This document shows, in pieces, positions 21,345 to 32,646 of a stretch of 64,000 nt of DNA. The stretch is from Ectobius pallidus (Eukaryota; Arthropoda; Insecta; Blattodea; Ectobiidae). The DNA is taken from the NCBI GenBank assembly GCA_964059195.1, contig CAXKWD010000005.1:150875265-150939264 (forward strand), in the 5' to 3' direction. Numbering within the stretch: position 1 is the stretch's first letter; every line of letters begins with the position of its first letter. Under the pieces are notes generated by a model. That model worked only from the letters and a program-made list of their open reading frames with translations. It was not told the DNA's origin and searched no databases. Made by a program: the position numbers and the translations under genes.

Positions 21345-22065
21345 TAGGGCAAGGCATTTGATGATTTTGCATCTTTTTATATGAAGGTTAAAAGATGGCT
21401 CGAATATATATAAATGTGTTTTAGGAAATAAATGATTAAATAAGGGCAATTTGTTTTTGCATTTTTTGCTTATTTTGCATTTTCCGTCATTTTCAAGAGA
21501 TCGGTCATTTTATGGCAATTTTTACGTCATTTTCGGCATTTTTAGGTCTTTTTCGGCATTTTAGGTCATGTTTCTATGGAGGTAGGGAGGAGCTTTTCCA
21601 TGTACAAATGGTTACTTTCGGACAACAGACAATCGTTTTTATTTGAGATTCTCCACCAAGTGTTCTTAGTTCATTTAAATTCAGCTTTATTGTAAACACC
21701 ATAGCAGTTCGTCTTGTAGCAGTAAAGATATTTTTCTTTCTTTTTAAATGGCACATATTTGCTACGGGCAATTTGATGGGCTTGCCAGTTCAGAAAGAAC
21801 TTATTTTTCTTTAAGGGTGTCCAAGTACTGTAGTATAAATTTACTTCTTCAGTAATAAAATAAGTATGTAAATTCATAGCCTATATAACGCTATGTCAAC
21901 CATTTTCATTAAATTGTTTTTAGCAATTTACTACTTAAAAACTAATTAAGAGAAATAATAGTAAATTTGTTGGTCATTTTTTTTAAACTTTGTGTCATTT
22001 TCCACTATTTTTAAGTCATAAATGAATTTTATCGATCTTTTATGGTCATTAAATGCCTTGCCCTA
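21345..22065. mobile_element. hAT-like non-autonomous element, family 2
   Basis: TIRs are TAGGGCAAGGCATTT on the left and AAATGCCTTGCCCTA on the right. A perfect 8-bp duplication, ataataag, lies at 21337-21344 and 22066-22073. The 721-bp interior is rich in 'gtcatttt' and 'ggcattttt' words on the plus strand; no transposase is encoded. A 5'-end copy lies at 53392-53690. Confidence 0.88.
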
Positions 22066-22073
22066 ATAATAAG

Positions 22074-23451
22074 AATTTAAATTCCACCTTATACCCTAAT
22101 TAATTACGTATGTAATTGCCTAAAGGGCTTTTTGGTGTTCAAATAAATAAGTTGGTAGGACATTTGCACTAGTACTGCTGCTCCCGCGTTAAAACAAAAG
22201 TTAATCTCACAGGATTATAAAAGTAAGGAGCTATATCGGAATCTGCATCATGCGATATGCATGATATGGTTGTCGCAACAACGGGCATGCTTCTGATCAG
22301 TTTCGCGGTTCTTCCATAGCTCGTTAATCATCCATTTGCACTATCTCTGGCTTCATAGCTTAAAGCAGGACTGTTCCGTCGATTTGCGAGGCCTGAGGCG
22401 AAAGTAAATTACGGGGTCGTTCAGAGCTATAACATTTGGTCCGATAACGATCAGCCCAACGGCTCCAATCATAACATAACAATTGACCGAACGACGCTAG
22501 GACCTGCTTTAGCTCGACCGTTCGGCAATTTTTACTGTTTGTAATTTTCTTCAAAAATGACACGAATAGGCTATTTCTTGAACTTGTGTATAAATATTTT
22601 CATTTTTTATTGACTAAATGGTTATGAAATGATAAAGTTATTGTGAAAAAGTGATAAAGATTATTAATTTGTTTCCAAGTATTCATTGGATAAAAGAAAC
22701 AAAATAATACTTCAAAAAGATGCAATTCATAGCTCCTTACCAGAGCAGGACTATAATGTCAGTACAACTGACAATTGATACATGATGTTACTGAGAAAAG
22801 TATTACTTAAAATAGGTTTAATGTAAAAGTATAATAAGAATTTAATTTCCACCTTATACCCTCAGTTTTAGCTAAATAAATTAAATATTGTTAGCTAAAA
22901 CTGACTGTGAATGTTATTGGCAAAATCTCCGAGATATACTACATACGTAATTAATGAGGTCATGGCTCTAATAACTTTAAATACTGAATCCTGGATCTTT
23001 AAAAAATAATTAGAAATCAATATAGCTATTTATGTATCAAGTACGCAAAATAACGCTTTAACGGACGAATCTAGTATAGCGGCCGAGGCGAAAGCCGAGG
23101 CTGAAATACTAGACGTGGTGCATACAATATTTTTTAGTAGAAGTTCTCTAATTTATATGAAATAAAACAAAAATACCGTATAAAATTAATTATAATGAAA
23201 GATAGTAAGCCATTTGTCATATTCTCACCGCCCCCTTAATCGGGAACAACAATGAACCGTACGTACCAATACTAAATGCGATATAGATGCAACATGAGTC
23301 GCTTTTTGTAAACAATAATGCATACGAACTAGTATTTTATAAAAAGCTTGTGAAAATATGAATGATAAATCTCGAGGAAATTTCAATCCAAGCCAGAAAT
23401 ATTGAGTTGGAGCTGGTGCCAGCAACATCACGGCAGCAGTTGTAGACTAAT
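22074..23451. other. unannotated DNA
   Basis: The word 'ccaccttataccct' occurs at 22085 and 22852 and again near 47093, and a related 'gggtataaggtgg' near 19395, suggesting an unresolved short repeat. No gene recognised. Confidence 0.4.
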
Positions 23452-24792
23452 GCCCGAGTGCACCATTCTCCGGTTTTCTCAGCCATTTCGTTACCGCGGT
23501 AAACGCAATACCGGGGTATTTTCAAAATCTCTGTGCACCATTGCTAAAATATCGCGGTTTGCTAATGCTTGGAAATATCGCGGTTACTCTGCTATGAAGC
23601 AAATCCCATGGAGAAATTTTGTGTTGGTTTGTGTTGATTTGTGTTGGTTTCTTCCATGGCCGCTAGGTTCGCTCTCTCTCTCTGCACGTCTTCCAGTCAC
23701 GGTGGCTCGTCTATAGGCCAAATTTCATTTCTTTTTGCCTTATTGTTCAATAATAAATGTTCGTAAGGATAAAATGGAATATTATATTGGGTATATATGT
23801 CTGACTTTGAATTCAAACACCATTGATACTGTAACGATCGTGAAAATCAGTTGATTACGCCTACTGGATGGACCTGGTTTGGATGAGGTCATTTCAATCG
23901 AGGTTACATACAACATTTGCAAATATATGTACCATCGTTCATTCTTCAAATAGATCCCACCTGTCTGTACATTTCAATAAAATAACATTTATGTTTTAAA
24001 GAATAATTCTCACATCTGTGAAATCTAAGGCAAAGCAACACCATGAAATCTCTGTTCTGAGTTCGACATAGCCTCACTTTTATTCCCGTTCGACTAGTGG
24101 AAATTTTAGGTGCAAAGTCATCTACATAGCCATGAAAGGGCTGTTATAATTATGTTCGTGTGTGTGTGCAAGTATGATAAATTGATTACATACACTATAT
24201 ACCGGTACATAGGCTATATCGTGATGCATGTAGCCATTCATTGCAAAGTTGGCCTAGGCCCACAGGTTTTCCATTTTTCATTTATTTCTTGCCTTACTGT
24301 TCATTAATAAATGTTCATACGGATAAAATGGATTATTATATTGCGTATATATGTCGTCTGAATTGAAAGTTTGAATTCAAACACCATAAATACTGTACTA
24401 ATCGTATTAATCGTGGTTACGCCCACTAGCCTACTCGATGGACCTGGTTTAGTTGAGGTAAGAAAGGAAAGTAATTTCAATCGATGTTACAGCACAGTAT
24501 TTGCAAAGATATGCACCATCGTTCATTCTTCAAATAGATCCCACCTGTCTCTCATTATTCTTTATATTCAATTAGCTTTTGGCCTAGATATCATAAATAT
24601 GATACATTACGCTGATCTCCATCTTGGAAAGAAAACAGCGGTTTTCTCACTTTACAGCTCCTTCACGGCCGGTTTGCATCTTACCGCGGTAAAAGTCGAA
24701 ACCGAGCACGATGCAACGAAAATAGACTTTACCAGGGTAAACTAAGCAACTTTACCGCGGTATTCTGAATACCGAGATTGGTGCACTCGGCC
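23452..24792. mobile_element. candidate 1.3-kb TIR element with internal direct duplication
   Basis: The left end GCCCGAGTGCACCATTCTC and the reverse complement of the right end (GGCCGAGTGCACCAATCTC) match over about 19 bp. The 12-bp palindrome TTACCGCGGTAA occurs close to each end (near 23492, 24682), with a variant near 24751. Inside, roughly 23715-23965 and 24260-24548 are direct repeats (for example 'ggataaaatgga' and 'cttcaaatagatcccacctg'). No transposase domain recognised. Confidence 0.55.
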
Positions 24793-25694
24793 ATATGACT
24801 ATGTAGACTATATTGCAATTAAATGCTGGTGTATTCACGTTTCTCATGTGAACGAAGATGTGAAAAGTTGTTGGCTAATATTTGTTGTTATATGATGATG
24901 TAGGCTACTCTGTTTTGCGAAAAATCCTGGTAAAGTTTCTGAATATCATAAAGAAACGTGTTGGCTTAAATTTGTTGTTTTATGACCAAATATTTGCGTA
25001 AATCCATGTTAAAATTGGTGTGACTGGTCAATGCCATCTGGGTTTTGTTTATAGAATGCCATGACGACTTTAAAGGACAAGGCCGATAAAAGTGCATTTT
25101 GAATGCAGTCTGAATGCACTTTTATGCGATTTTAGCGGCCTTGGTTGCTAAAATGCAATTTTTCGGCGTGTTACCAGTCCGATAAGCAGCTGTACAAAAA
25201 AATAAATTATTAATTAATTTCTTGAGTTCAAAGATATCATGAACTCTCGGCAGTCACTGTAATCATGATGGTTATACATGAAGAAGAAATGTATTCAAAA
25301 CAGAGTGTAGTTACGTAAGGACATAATTTATGGAGAACAGAAAAACAGACAGGCGGACGTTCAACTTGTAAGTTGTAATGAATCAATGAGTGGGAGGAGG
25401 GCGATATAACTGGAGTGGATGAAGACGTCCAGTGTAGTGTTTACCGAGGCTGCTCCTGGCTGAGGATTATTACCTCAATAGCTGCTTGTCACGAGTTACC
25501 CTCGAACTAATCTTCCCATGGAAACGGAAAACTAGGTCTACAGGATATATACCTACTGACATTATCCTATTTTTAGGTAGATTTCGAAGAAAAATCTATC
25601 TATTGCAATCGATACCATGTCATGACTTTTGAAAAATTTTCATATCTTTACGTTTCATGCCTCCCTAGGCTAAGTACGCAACCACCGCCCGATC
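24793..25694. other. unannotated DNA with one short palindrome
   Basis: A hairpin-like stretch at 25078-25145 has arms 'aaggccgataaaagtgcatt' and its near-complement. Nothing else recognised. Confidence 0.45.
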
Positions 25695-25857
25695 AAAAAA
25701 AAAAAAAAAGTGGTATATATATATCTATATATATAGATATATATATCTATATATATATAGATATATATATCTATATATATATATATATATATATAGATAT
25801 ATATATCTATATATATATATATATATATATAGATATATATATATATATATATATATA
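25695..25857. repeat. poly-A run and TA-rich microsatellite
   Basis: Poly-A at 25695-25709, then 25714-25857 is almost pure alternating TA, with GATATATATATC-type blocks about every 20-40 bp. ORFs across it on both strands are low-complexity artefacts. Confidence 0.95.
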
Positions 25858-26010
25858 CGCTAGCGGCCGTAATTTTGAAGATATTTGAACCAAATTTTAT
25901 TATGTTATTTCTAGGCCCAATAGTTCGGACAAGTTCGTTAATGAGCAAAATTGGCCCAAGGGGGTGGTCGGGGGAGGGGGTTGAAATTAGGCTTGCCTAA
26001 AGGGAATTTA

Positions 26011-26124
26011 TTTTACGTGGAACTGTTAATTAATTAGATTCTAATGAAAATAATATTTTGAACATAAATTTATAGAGTGTGTGTATTATGTAAGGGCCGA
26101 ACTGATGTATCTTTCTTTTGTTTG
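26011..26124 (+). repeat. dispersed inverted-repeat arm (left)
   Basis: About 114 bp matching, in inverted orientation, 29955-30067. Shared words include AACTGTTAATTAATTAGATT and GTATTATGTAAGGGCC. Either two opposite copies of one short repeat, or long termini of a 4-kb unit. Confidence 0.8.
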
Positions 26125-26443
26125 GGGGGTACGAGTGGGGGGATGGAAATTAGAAATTTTTGAAATCACGTCTTATGGGGTATCGTTGAAAAGCTCTTGA
26201 TGAGTACTCTACAAATCAATAACTGGTTTTTCGATAGCTCTCATATAAGGCGAGATTTAGCACTTTGAAATCTGGCCTGTAGGCCTGCCTAAAGGGATAT
26301 TTTTCAGTTCTAATGACAGCTAGTCTACCTCAAGTCTTGCCGTTCTAAGAAGGGAACCTGAAGCAAACAAAAACCAGTACATCTGTTTCACTCTAGCACA
26401 TTACTCGTTTGACTTAAGAGTGAGACAGACATACTGATTTTTG

Positions 26444-26661
26444 TAGGGGACATTGCCCCGATACCGGTCAGGCCTCGTTATCGGTCAACAAGTATTTACA
26501 CATTAAGACGCCAGAAAGCAGCAGAAAACAGTTATGAAATGGTAGGCAGGAACAAAATAACTTTAACCTCGCATAGAGTCCGTGAATATCTAGGGGCTTA
26601 AAGAGTAACTACTTGTTGACCGGTAACGAGGCCTGACCGGTACCGGGGCAAAATCCCCCTA
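26444..26661. mobile_element. short TIR element (MITE-like), TA target
   Basis: About 50-bp TIRs: the left begins TAGGGGACATTGCCCCGATA and the right, reverse complemented, begins TAGGGGGATTTTGCCCCGGT. Both continue through ACCGGTCAGGCCTCGTTA/ and reach TCAACAAGTA. TA at each end suits a Tc1/mariner-type target. Outside it, 'aagaagggaacctgaag' (26349) and its complement (26663) form an additional outer inverted pair. Confidence 0.7.
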
Positions 26662-27937
26662 TACTTCAGGTTTCCTTCTTAGCTCGTCTCAGGTTATAAA
26701 CAAGTCTTCTTAAAGTAGGCCTAGGTCTACACTGTAATTTAGTCTCTCAATAAATATAGGCCTATACATAATACTGGCTAAAGGTAGATCTAACATAAAT
26801 GTATTCCACGGAATGAACAGGTCTAATATTTTTTGCATTCCCCCCCCCCCCTACACTCACTACCTATTCTGCGGTCCATGTCCATGTTATTAAAAAAAAC
26901 GCGTATCAGTATCCGGATCGTAATAAACTAATAATAATATTTTTCACACACAATGAACTTTACTTTTAATTTTTTTCTTCAGAGAGAACACGGAATATAT
27001 TCGAAAGGTGAATCGAACTGGGCATGACTTACAGAATAATGTAATACGAAACGTAACTTCATTTCCAAGTTGTTCGATATGGGAAAATCTTGCATACTCT
27101 TTCCCAAAATATAATACCCTTGCTGAACGCTTTTTCAGGTTTGTTATTTTATGGTGGATATACAGAAGTAGTCTTCTCTATGCAGATAATATACTAGGGC
27201 CTACAGAATAACTTTTCAGTGGAAATGGCTGATTAAAGTAATAAATAAATGAATAATCTGTCCCCTACAGTACCGGCAAATCGGGAATACTCTCGATACT
27301 CCCGAAGGGCCAATCTGGCCCAGCCTATGCCTTTCGGCTACATGGAACCATCATCAGGTCATCTTGTTCAATTGATCAAATTCAAAAATAAAAATACTTC
27401 ACTGCTGTCGCCACAGTTAATTCCTAATCACTAATCAGTCAAATTTACTGCTTCCTTCTATTTCCGTGTTGTGTCAACTCTCAACACAACACAGTTCTAT
27501 TAAATGGGGAGGTTACTGAAAATATACTTACTGCATTATCATCCCACTAATTTGGTCAGCAGGCATCAGTAATATTATGGTAGACAGTTACAGGGCATCC
27601 TCTCCACACTAGTGATAATGCAGGACAGCACATAATATGAAAAGGCATATCAAAAAGCTTAACATGACATAAGCTACAATATGAGCTATGAATCTTCATT
27701 TTCATGAGAATGTGTAACTCTCTTTTTACTTGATCCGTACCGCAGTGCACAAAAATGCAAAGCACTATGGCTAATGGGGCGTACTTGAGGGAAAATCTTG
27801 TAGGCCTAGGCTGTTCGTTAGCTTGAAAAATATTTTATTTAGCTGTGTTTATTCGTTGAGTTGAGTTGACACTGATGTTGACATTTGACATTGAAAAAGC
27901 TTACCATTTTATTTACATTAATAGGCTTACAGAAATG
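26662..27937. other. unannotated DNA
   Basis: A poly-C run lies at 26840-26851. No gene or repeat supported otherwise. Confidence 0.4.
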
Positions 27938-28470
27938 TTAGAATATTATAGGAGAAAAATTCCTCTGTCACTGGGATTTGAATCAAGGATTTTGGCTATT
28001 CGTGCCACTGCTCTACCAACAGAGCTAAGCCAAAGTTCGCTTCACAGCGCCAAGTGTAATCTCTCTCCTATGATTGACCCTTTATGGTCTACCTCACTGA
28101 CAGACAAGTTATATCGTATGCAGTACAGTGGTATTAATGAGACGTGGCAGTCCAAGCATGTATGCTCAGTAGATGCAGACGAGTCCAATAAACATTCGTA
28201 CTGCATGGAGGGGTGTATGGGTTAGTTGTGTCGTTGCTTTCAGAGCGGTAAGATCATCGCTTCTCCTCTCCTGGAAGTGCAGTTACACATTCTTACCCCT
28301 CCCCATGATTCCTCCTACATGCGTCACCTCTCTCACGCGCATCTGACTGCCACCTCTCATTAATACCACTGTACTATGAGGCACACTAATTACGTAATTA
28401 GTAATTTTTGTGTAAGGTCCTGGGTTCGAATTCCAGTGTCAGAGGAATATTTCTCCTATAATATTCTAAT
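27938..28470. mobile_element. palindromic element with a tRNA-like half at each end
   Basis: Terminal inverted repeats of about 45 bp (shared TTAGAATATTATAGGAGAAA) flank tRNA-like sequences. On the minus strand 27960-28030 reads as a tRNA-like head, with A box TTAGCTCTGTTGGTAGAGC and B-box-like GATTCAAATCC. On the plus strand 28414-28434 has B box GGTTCGAATTCC. An inner inverted pair (28117-28160 and 28336-28380, shared GTACAGTGGTATTAATGAGA) lies between. This looks like two SINE-type units joined tail to tail. Transcription would be by pol III if active. Confidence 0.7.
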
Positions 28471-29345
28471 GCAATGAATAGAAGTAGATAATATGGATCC
28501 TCAATCATGACGCTATTGTTAGGAATTAACAATAATAACACCTCAAAATACTATTAAGCTCTGAAATCGCTGCATCACGTTACACAAGACTGTTAGAAAA
28601 GTTATAAAAATATTTGAAAACACCGCTGCTAAGGTTAACATTTCATAATGAGTAGTTAATAGTACGAAATTCATGTTTGTAATACTTCTTTCTAAGGATA
28701 GTAAATACAATATAACTTTCTCTATATCGAAGAGCAGTTTCCTACAAAGCTTCTGGGTTCACTGCTTGCTGAAGAGCAAGTAGGAAGAGGAACCATTGAG
28801 TTCAATGTTTACGTTCCGTCTTTAAAATGGCTGAGTTACCCATGGGCATGCGGCGGAACTATTGCCAAAGTCGTAAAACTGCCAAACTTTACGATCAAAC
28901 AACAGAAAGTGAGTGCTTACAGTCAATCACCGACTGTGCTCTTGTGAGGTCTCCTCATCAAATTCCAGTACACCGAATGCTAAGCAGGGAAAACTTCTCC
29001 CGCCCCACTACATGCTTAATTTTCTAATTTAACAATAAGTAATAATTGCTTAATCTACTTTTAGCTAGTTATACAATTGTTTAAATTCAGCTGTGTTTAC
29101 ACTCCTTTTAGCTGCGAGGTCATATCAGGAGTTCGGCATGCGTATACATACAGTATGGTAGGCCATGGAACTATTGATTGTCAAAAATTTTAATATTGGT
29201 GCATTTTTATAGAGTAAATTTCAACTTAACTTAAATGGATATGATACAAGATGAAATGGTGAGGATGATTCATGCTATGCAAATATCCAATTGGGCATTT
29301 GCCTTTACGATTGGGGTAACCGTGAAAAAAACAATATATATATAC
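28471..29345. other. unannotated DNA
   Basis: A 66-codon ORF at 28827-29027 has no recognisable motif. Nothing else. Confidence 0.4.
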
Positions 29346-29425
29346 TGTATATCAAACTGGCCGGCCACGGGATTTGAATCTGGGTCCTCCCGAATGCGAG
29401 TCCATTTCCTTTAGCTACAGAGAAG
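29346..29425 (-). mobile_element. SINE head fragment
   Basis: Minus-strand tRNA-like head: B-box-like GATTCAAATCC and the word CTCGCATTCGGGAGGACCCA. A related fragment is at 54335-54420. Confidence 0.5.
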
Positions 29426-29954
29426 GTAAAATGCCTCACTGTGAAGAGAACAAAAGAGACCTTACCTTAGCCTGAACGAAATTACAACATAGAAAAATGA
29501 AGGGAAGATATATTTAAGTGCAAAATTAATAACTAATACTGGCTTTGAGATTTTAAACTTCATACATATTTCTTCTCAATATAAATAGGCCTAAAATAGG
29601 CCTAAAACTTCTGCGTTGTCTTCATGTTTAAAGCAAAGTAAATGTGAATTTAGGTCCGATTTAAAATTCTATCGGTGATTTTTACAGGTAAAGTATTTTT
29701 TGAAGGGGGGGGGCGGTCACTAGCTAAGATGAAAACACTCCAGCTTTAGGAACGTATTCCATTGTCATCATCATACCGGAGAGTATGTGATTAATGTAAA
29801 TGGACTTGCCACGCATGGGAACTAAAGCCTCAGGGCATACAGAACAAAGGTGTAAGTCCTAAGGTTAATCAAAAGAACGAGGAAATTACACGTAAAACGA
29901 TACTTACAGATGAAATGGCCATTGCAGTATTGAATTCCATAAGAAAACTTACCT
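29426..29954. other. unannotated DNA
   Basis: Nothing recognised apart from two adjacent TAGGCCTA palindromes near 29590 and a G-run near 29706. Confidence 0.4.
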
Positions 29955-30067
29955 AAAACAAAAGAAAGACACATCAGTTTGGCCCTTACATAATACACAC
30001 ACTCTATAAATTTATGTTCAAAATATTATTTTCATTAGAATCTAATTAATTAACAGTTCTATGTAAA
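29955..30067 (-). repeat. dispersed inverted-repeat arm (right)
   Basis: Inverted partner of 26011-26124; see that entry. Confidence 0.8.
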
Positions 30068-30168
30068 AAAAGTTACTATGCAGCCCGAATTTTTATCACA
30101 ATCACCATAATAATTAAATTTATGACAATATAAGTGCGCAAGTGCCAGTTAAGCACCAATGTCATCAC

Positions 30169-30902
30169 CAGGGCCCGGATTTTAATGACATGTCATCTTT
30201 TTATTGATGCTGCATACACATTGCCAACTTGTGGATAAATCCTAATCATGGCCTCTAGATTGTAGAAATGCATTTTTATTTGGTCATTTTTTGTCATTAT
30301 ATGCAGTTTTATATTTTTAGGGCATTTATTTCAACTTTAGGTCATTATTTTGTCATTTTCATGCATTTACATTGAGTGTATTAACTTTTTTTGTCGTCTA
30401 GCTGGCATCGTCCACAGCGGTGGTGTCTATGAAGTGTTGTTTGCTTAATGTGAGAAGGAAAAATTCGGCGTAGGCCTACAAGTGTTGACATGTCTTAGTC
30501 GGAAGTGAGAATCAAAGAATCGCCAAAATTTTGTATTATATTACTATTGTTATTAGACTGACTTGGCACTTGCTTGGATTTGAGAGTGCAAACTACTGTT
30601 ATCCCTCAATAAACAACAATATAATCCGGCAGAACACAAAAGGATGTGCCGAATTTTGACTCACCAATGCCTCAGTGCCAGTATAAATTTCCGTGAGAAA
30701 AGAACATTCACAACATTACAGTTATTTACAGTTTTTACAATTATGTAAAAACTAGTCTATAACTTTGTGTGTACAATAATTTTTTTATAAATATCAGTTT
30801 TTAGGTAATTTTTTATAATTACTAAGTCATTTTCTTTAAAATTTAGGGTCATTTTATAGGTCATTTTTCAAACAATTTTAGGCCATCAGAATCCGGGCCC
30901 TG
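30169..30902. mobile_element. hAT-like non-autonomous element, family 1, second copy
   Basis: Termini CAGGGCCCGGATTTTAATGA and CATCAGAATCCGGGCCCTG. A perfect 8-bp duplication, gtcatcac, lies at 30161-30168 and 30903-30910. It is 734 bp long and T-rich, with the same 'gtcatttt' words as the copy at 17334. No transposase. The different TSD shows an independent insertion. Confidence 0.9.
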
Positions 30903-30910
30903 GTCATCAC

Positions 30911-32096
30911 TCATCAACCACATACATAAACGCCTCCCAAAGATTATAGCAAAATCCACACATCTTTCGTCAGGTGATTTTACATATTGAAATTACAACA
31001 AATGATAAAATAATTGCTATAAAACATGTTACACAACTTTTCTCGAATATAAGAACAGTATTACTTAAATTGTTTTAGGTAGGGTTTATTGGGTTTCTGG
31101 ACCTGCTAGATTTTTTAACAACCGGGTTGTGCGAAATCCAGAAGCAAAAGTAGTAGTGTGTAAATATCATGAAATGGGAAACCTGTAAAGAACCAGTTTG
31201 TTGCGCTGTAGTCCAGGCCAACAGTGGTACCAACATCAAGTCTCGCAACACATCCCTGTTAACCCAAAATAATTACACCGTCTCGATAACTGATGATTTT
31301 CTAAATATTTTTTTTTAAATAAAGAAACATGATCATTTTAACTGTCTCTACAACTTTAGTGCACAATAAGTGAACAAGAAAGTTCATAGCAAAAATAAGC
31401 TCATAAAAAATAGGCTAACTATAAGGTCCTGCACCGTACCAACAAGAAGCCTGCACAGACCGACAGATATAATTCCGAAAACACTTTATTCGGTTTCTAG
31501 GCATCGAGAAATGTATATTTCCAGTATTATCTCGATATAGATTTTTGTCACGATCAGACATTTTCTCTATACGGCAGGCTACTACGTATATGCGAGAAAG
31601 TAAAAGCAGGCTCTGAAAATATTTTAGCAAGTAAAATCACCAGCCATTCCATAATATATTTCACAACTTAACAGTGCAATTTTCCAGAATGTGAAGTTTG
31701 TATTAATCTAATAAATAAAAAAACAAATAAAAAACGATAACACTAGTCGGCTCATATTGCTTCCCTATAATGTAACACTTTTTGAAAAATTATATAAATA
31801 TCGGATGTGATGCATCATATAACTTTCTCTACTCTGGGCATGGACAATATCATTTTCTCACATCACATTTTGGTTCAGAATAAAAAGGTATTGTGGGGAG
31901 AGTGTTTTCAGTTTCTCAGCCTGAGTTTATGCCAACAATGGGTAGCGAGTATGATAGGCCTATATCAGAAGTCTGCAAACAATTCTGTCCACTGATACGT
32001 TATTAATCGCCGTAGGCTTTGTATTAGTTGAAAAATAGGGATGTTTACTGAAAGCATTTAAAAAGGGACAAAAATAGGATGGAAAGTTTTTAGTTC
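30911..32096. other. unannotated DNA
   Basis: No gene or repeat supported. Confidence 0.4.
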
Positions 32097-32273
32097 TACG
32101 AGGGTCATTTCAAAAGTTCTGCACACTGTAAGATAGAATGGAAGAAAATAGTTTATTTTGCAAAATACCTTTACAGGCCTTCAATATAATCTTCATTCTT
32201 ATTTATGACAGCTTCCCAACGTTTTGGCATATTTTGTATTCCGGATAGGGCACCTTCATTGTCTGATTACTCA

Positions 32274-32412
32274 GGTCACCTCACTGGAAGCTTCATCAAT
32301 TGTTTCAAAACGTTTTCCACGGAGTGGTTCCTTCAATTTGGGAAACAAATCAAAGTCTGATGGGCTCAAATCAGAACTGTATGGTGGGTGGGGAAGTCTT
32401 TCCCAACCATAG
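32274..32412 (-). pseudogene. mariner transposase C-terminal fragment (left arm)
   Basis: The minus strand reads GWERLPHPPYSSDLSPSDF followed by DLFPKLKEPLRGKRF and a stop after SSEVT. The HPPYS-DL-PSD-LF block is the conserved region ending in the third catalytic aspartate of mariner (D,D34D) transposases. The N-terminal DNA-binding part and the first two catalytic residues are missing. Confidence 0.8.
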
Positions 32413-32572
32413 ACGTGGAAAACGTTTTGTTACAATTGATGGAGCTTCCAGTGAGGTGACCTGAGTAATCAGAAAGCTTAACAATGAAGGTGCCCTATCC
32501 GGAATACAAAATTTGCCAAAACGTTGGGAACGTGTCTTAAGTAAGAATGAAGATTATATTGAAGGCCTGTAA
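32413..32572 (+). pseudogene. mariner transposase extreme C-terminus (right arm)
   Basis: The plus strand repeats GKRF...SSEVT, and after a stop continues as GIQNLPKRWERV then KNEDYIEGL and a stop. This matches the usual mariner tail (W-x-C/V...DYIE). It is an inverted duplicate of the left arm. Confidence 0.7.
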
Positions 32573-32646
32573 AGGTATTTTGTAAAATAAATTATTTTCT
32601 TCAATTTTATCTTACAGTGTGCAGAACTTTTGAAATGACCCTCGTA

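Larger units (their letters stand above)
32097..32646. mobile_element. mariner-derived foldback element
   Basis: The ends are TACGAGGGTCATTTCAAAAG and its inverse, typical of mariner TIRs, with TA at both boundaries. The two arms (32097 to about 32322, and 32413-32646) are near-complements over about 225 bp, far longer than normal mariner TIRs. Both arms carry the 3' end of a mariner transposase gene. The element therefore appears to be an inverted duplication of a transposon's 3' end and encodes no intact enzyme. Confidence 0.88.

Noticed and set aside
25622..25948. ORFs of 88 and 92 codons on both strands
   Set aside because: Tyr-Ile repeats from the TA microsatellite.
27960..28030. tRNA gene on the minus strand
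   Set aside because: A and B boxes are present but the acceptor and anticodon stems do not form a proper cloverleaf; it is a SINE-type head.
27866..28225. 119-codon ORF
   Set aside because: It crosses the left tRNA-like head and inner palindrome of the element at 27938 and has no protein motif.
32224..32412. 62-codon plus-strand ORF
   Set aside because: Antisense of the mariner transposase fragment in the left arm of the hairpin.
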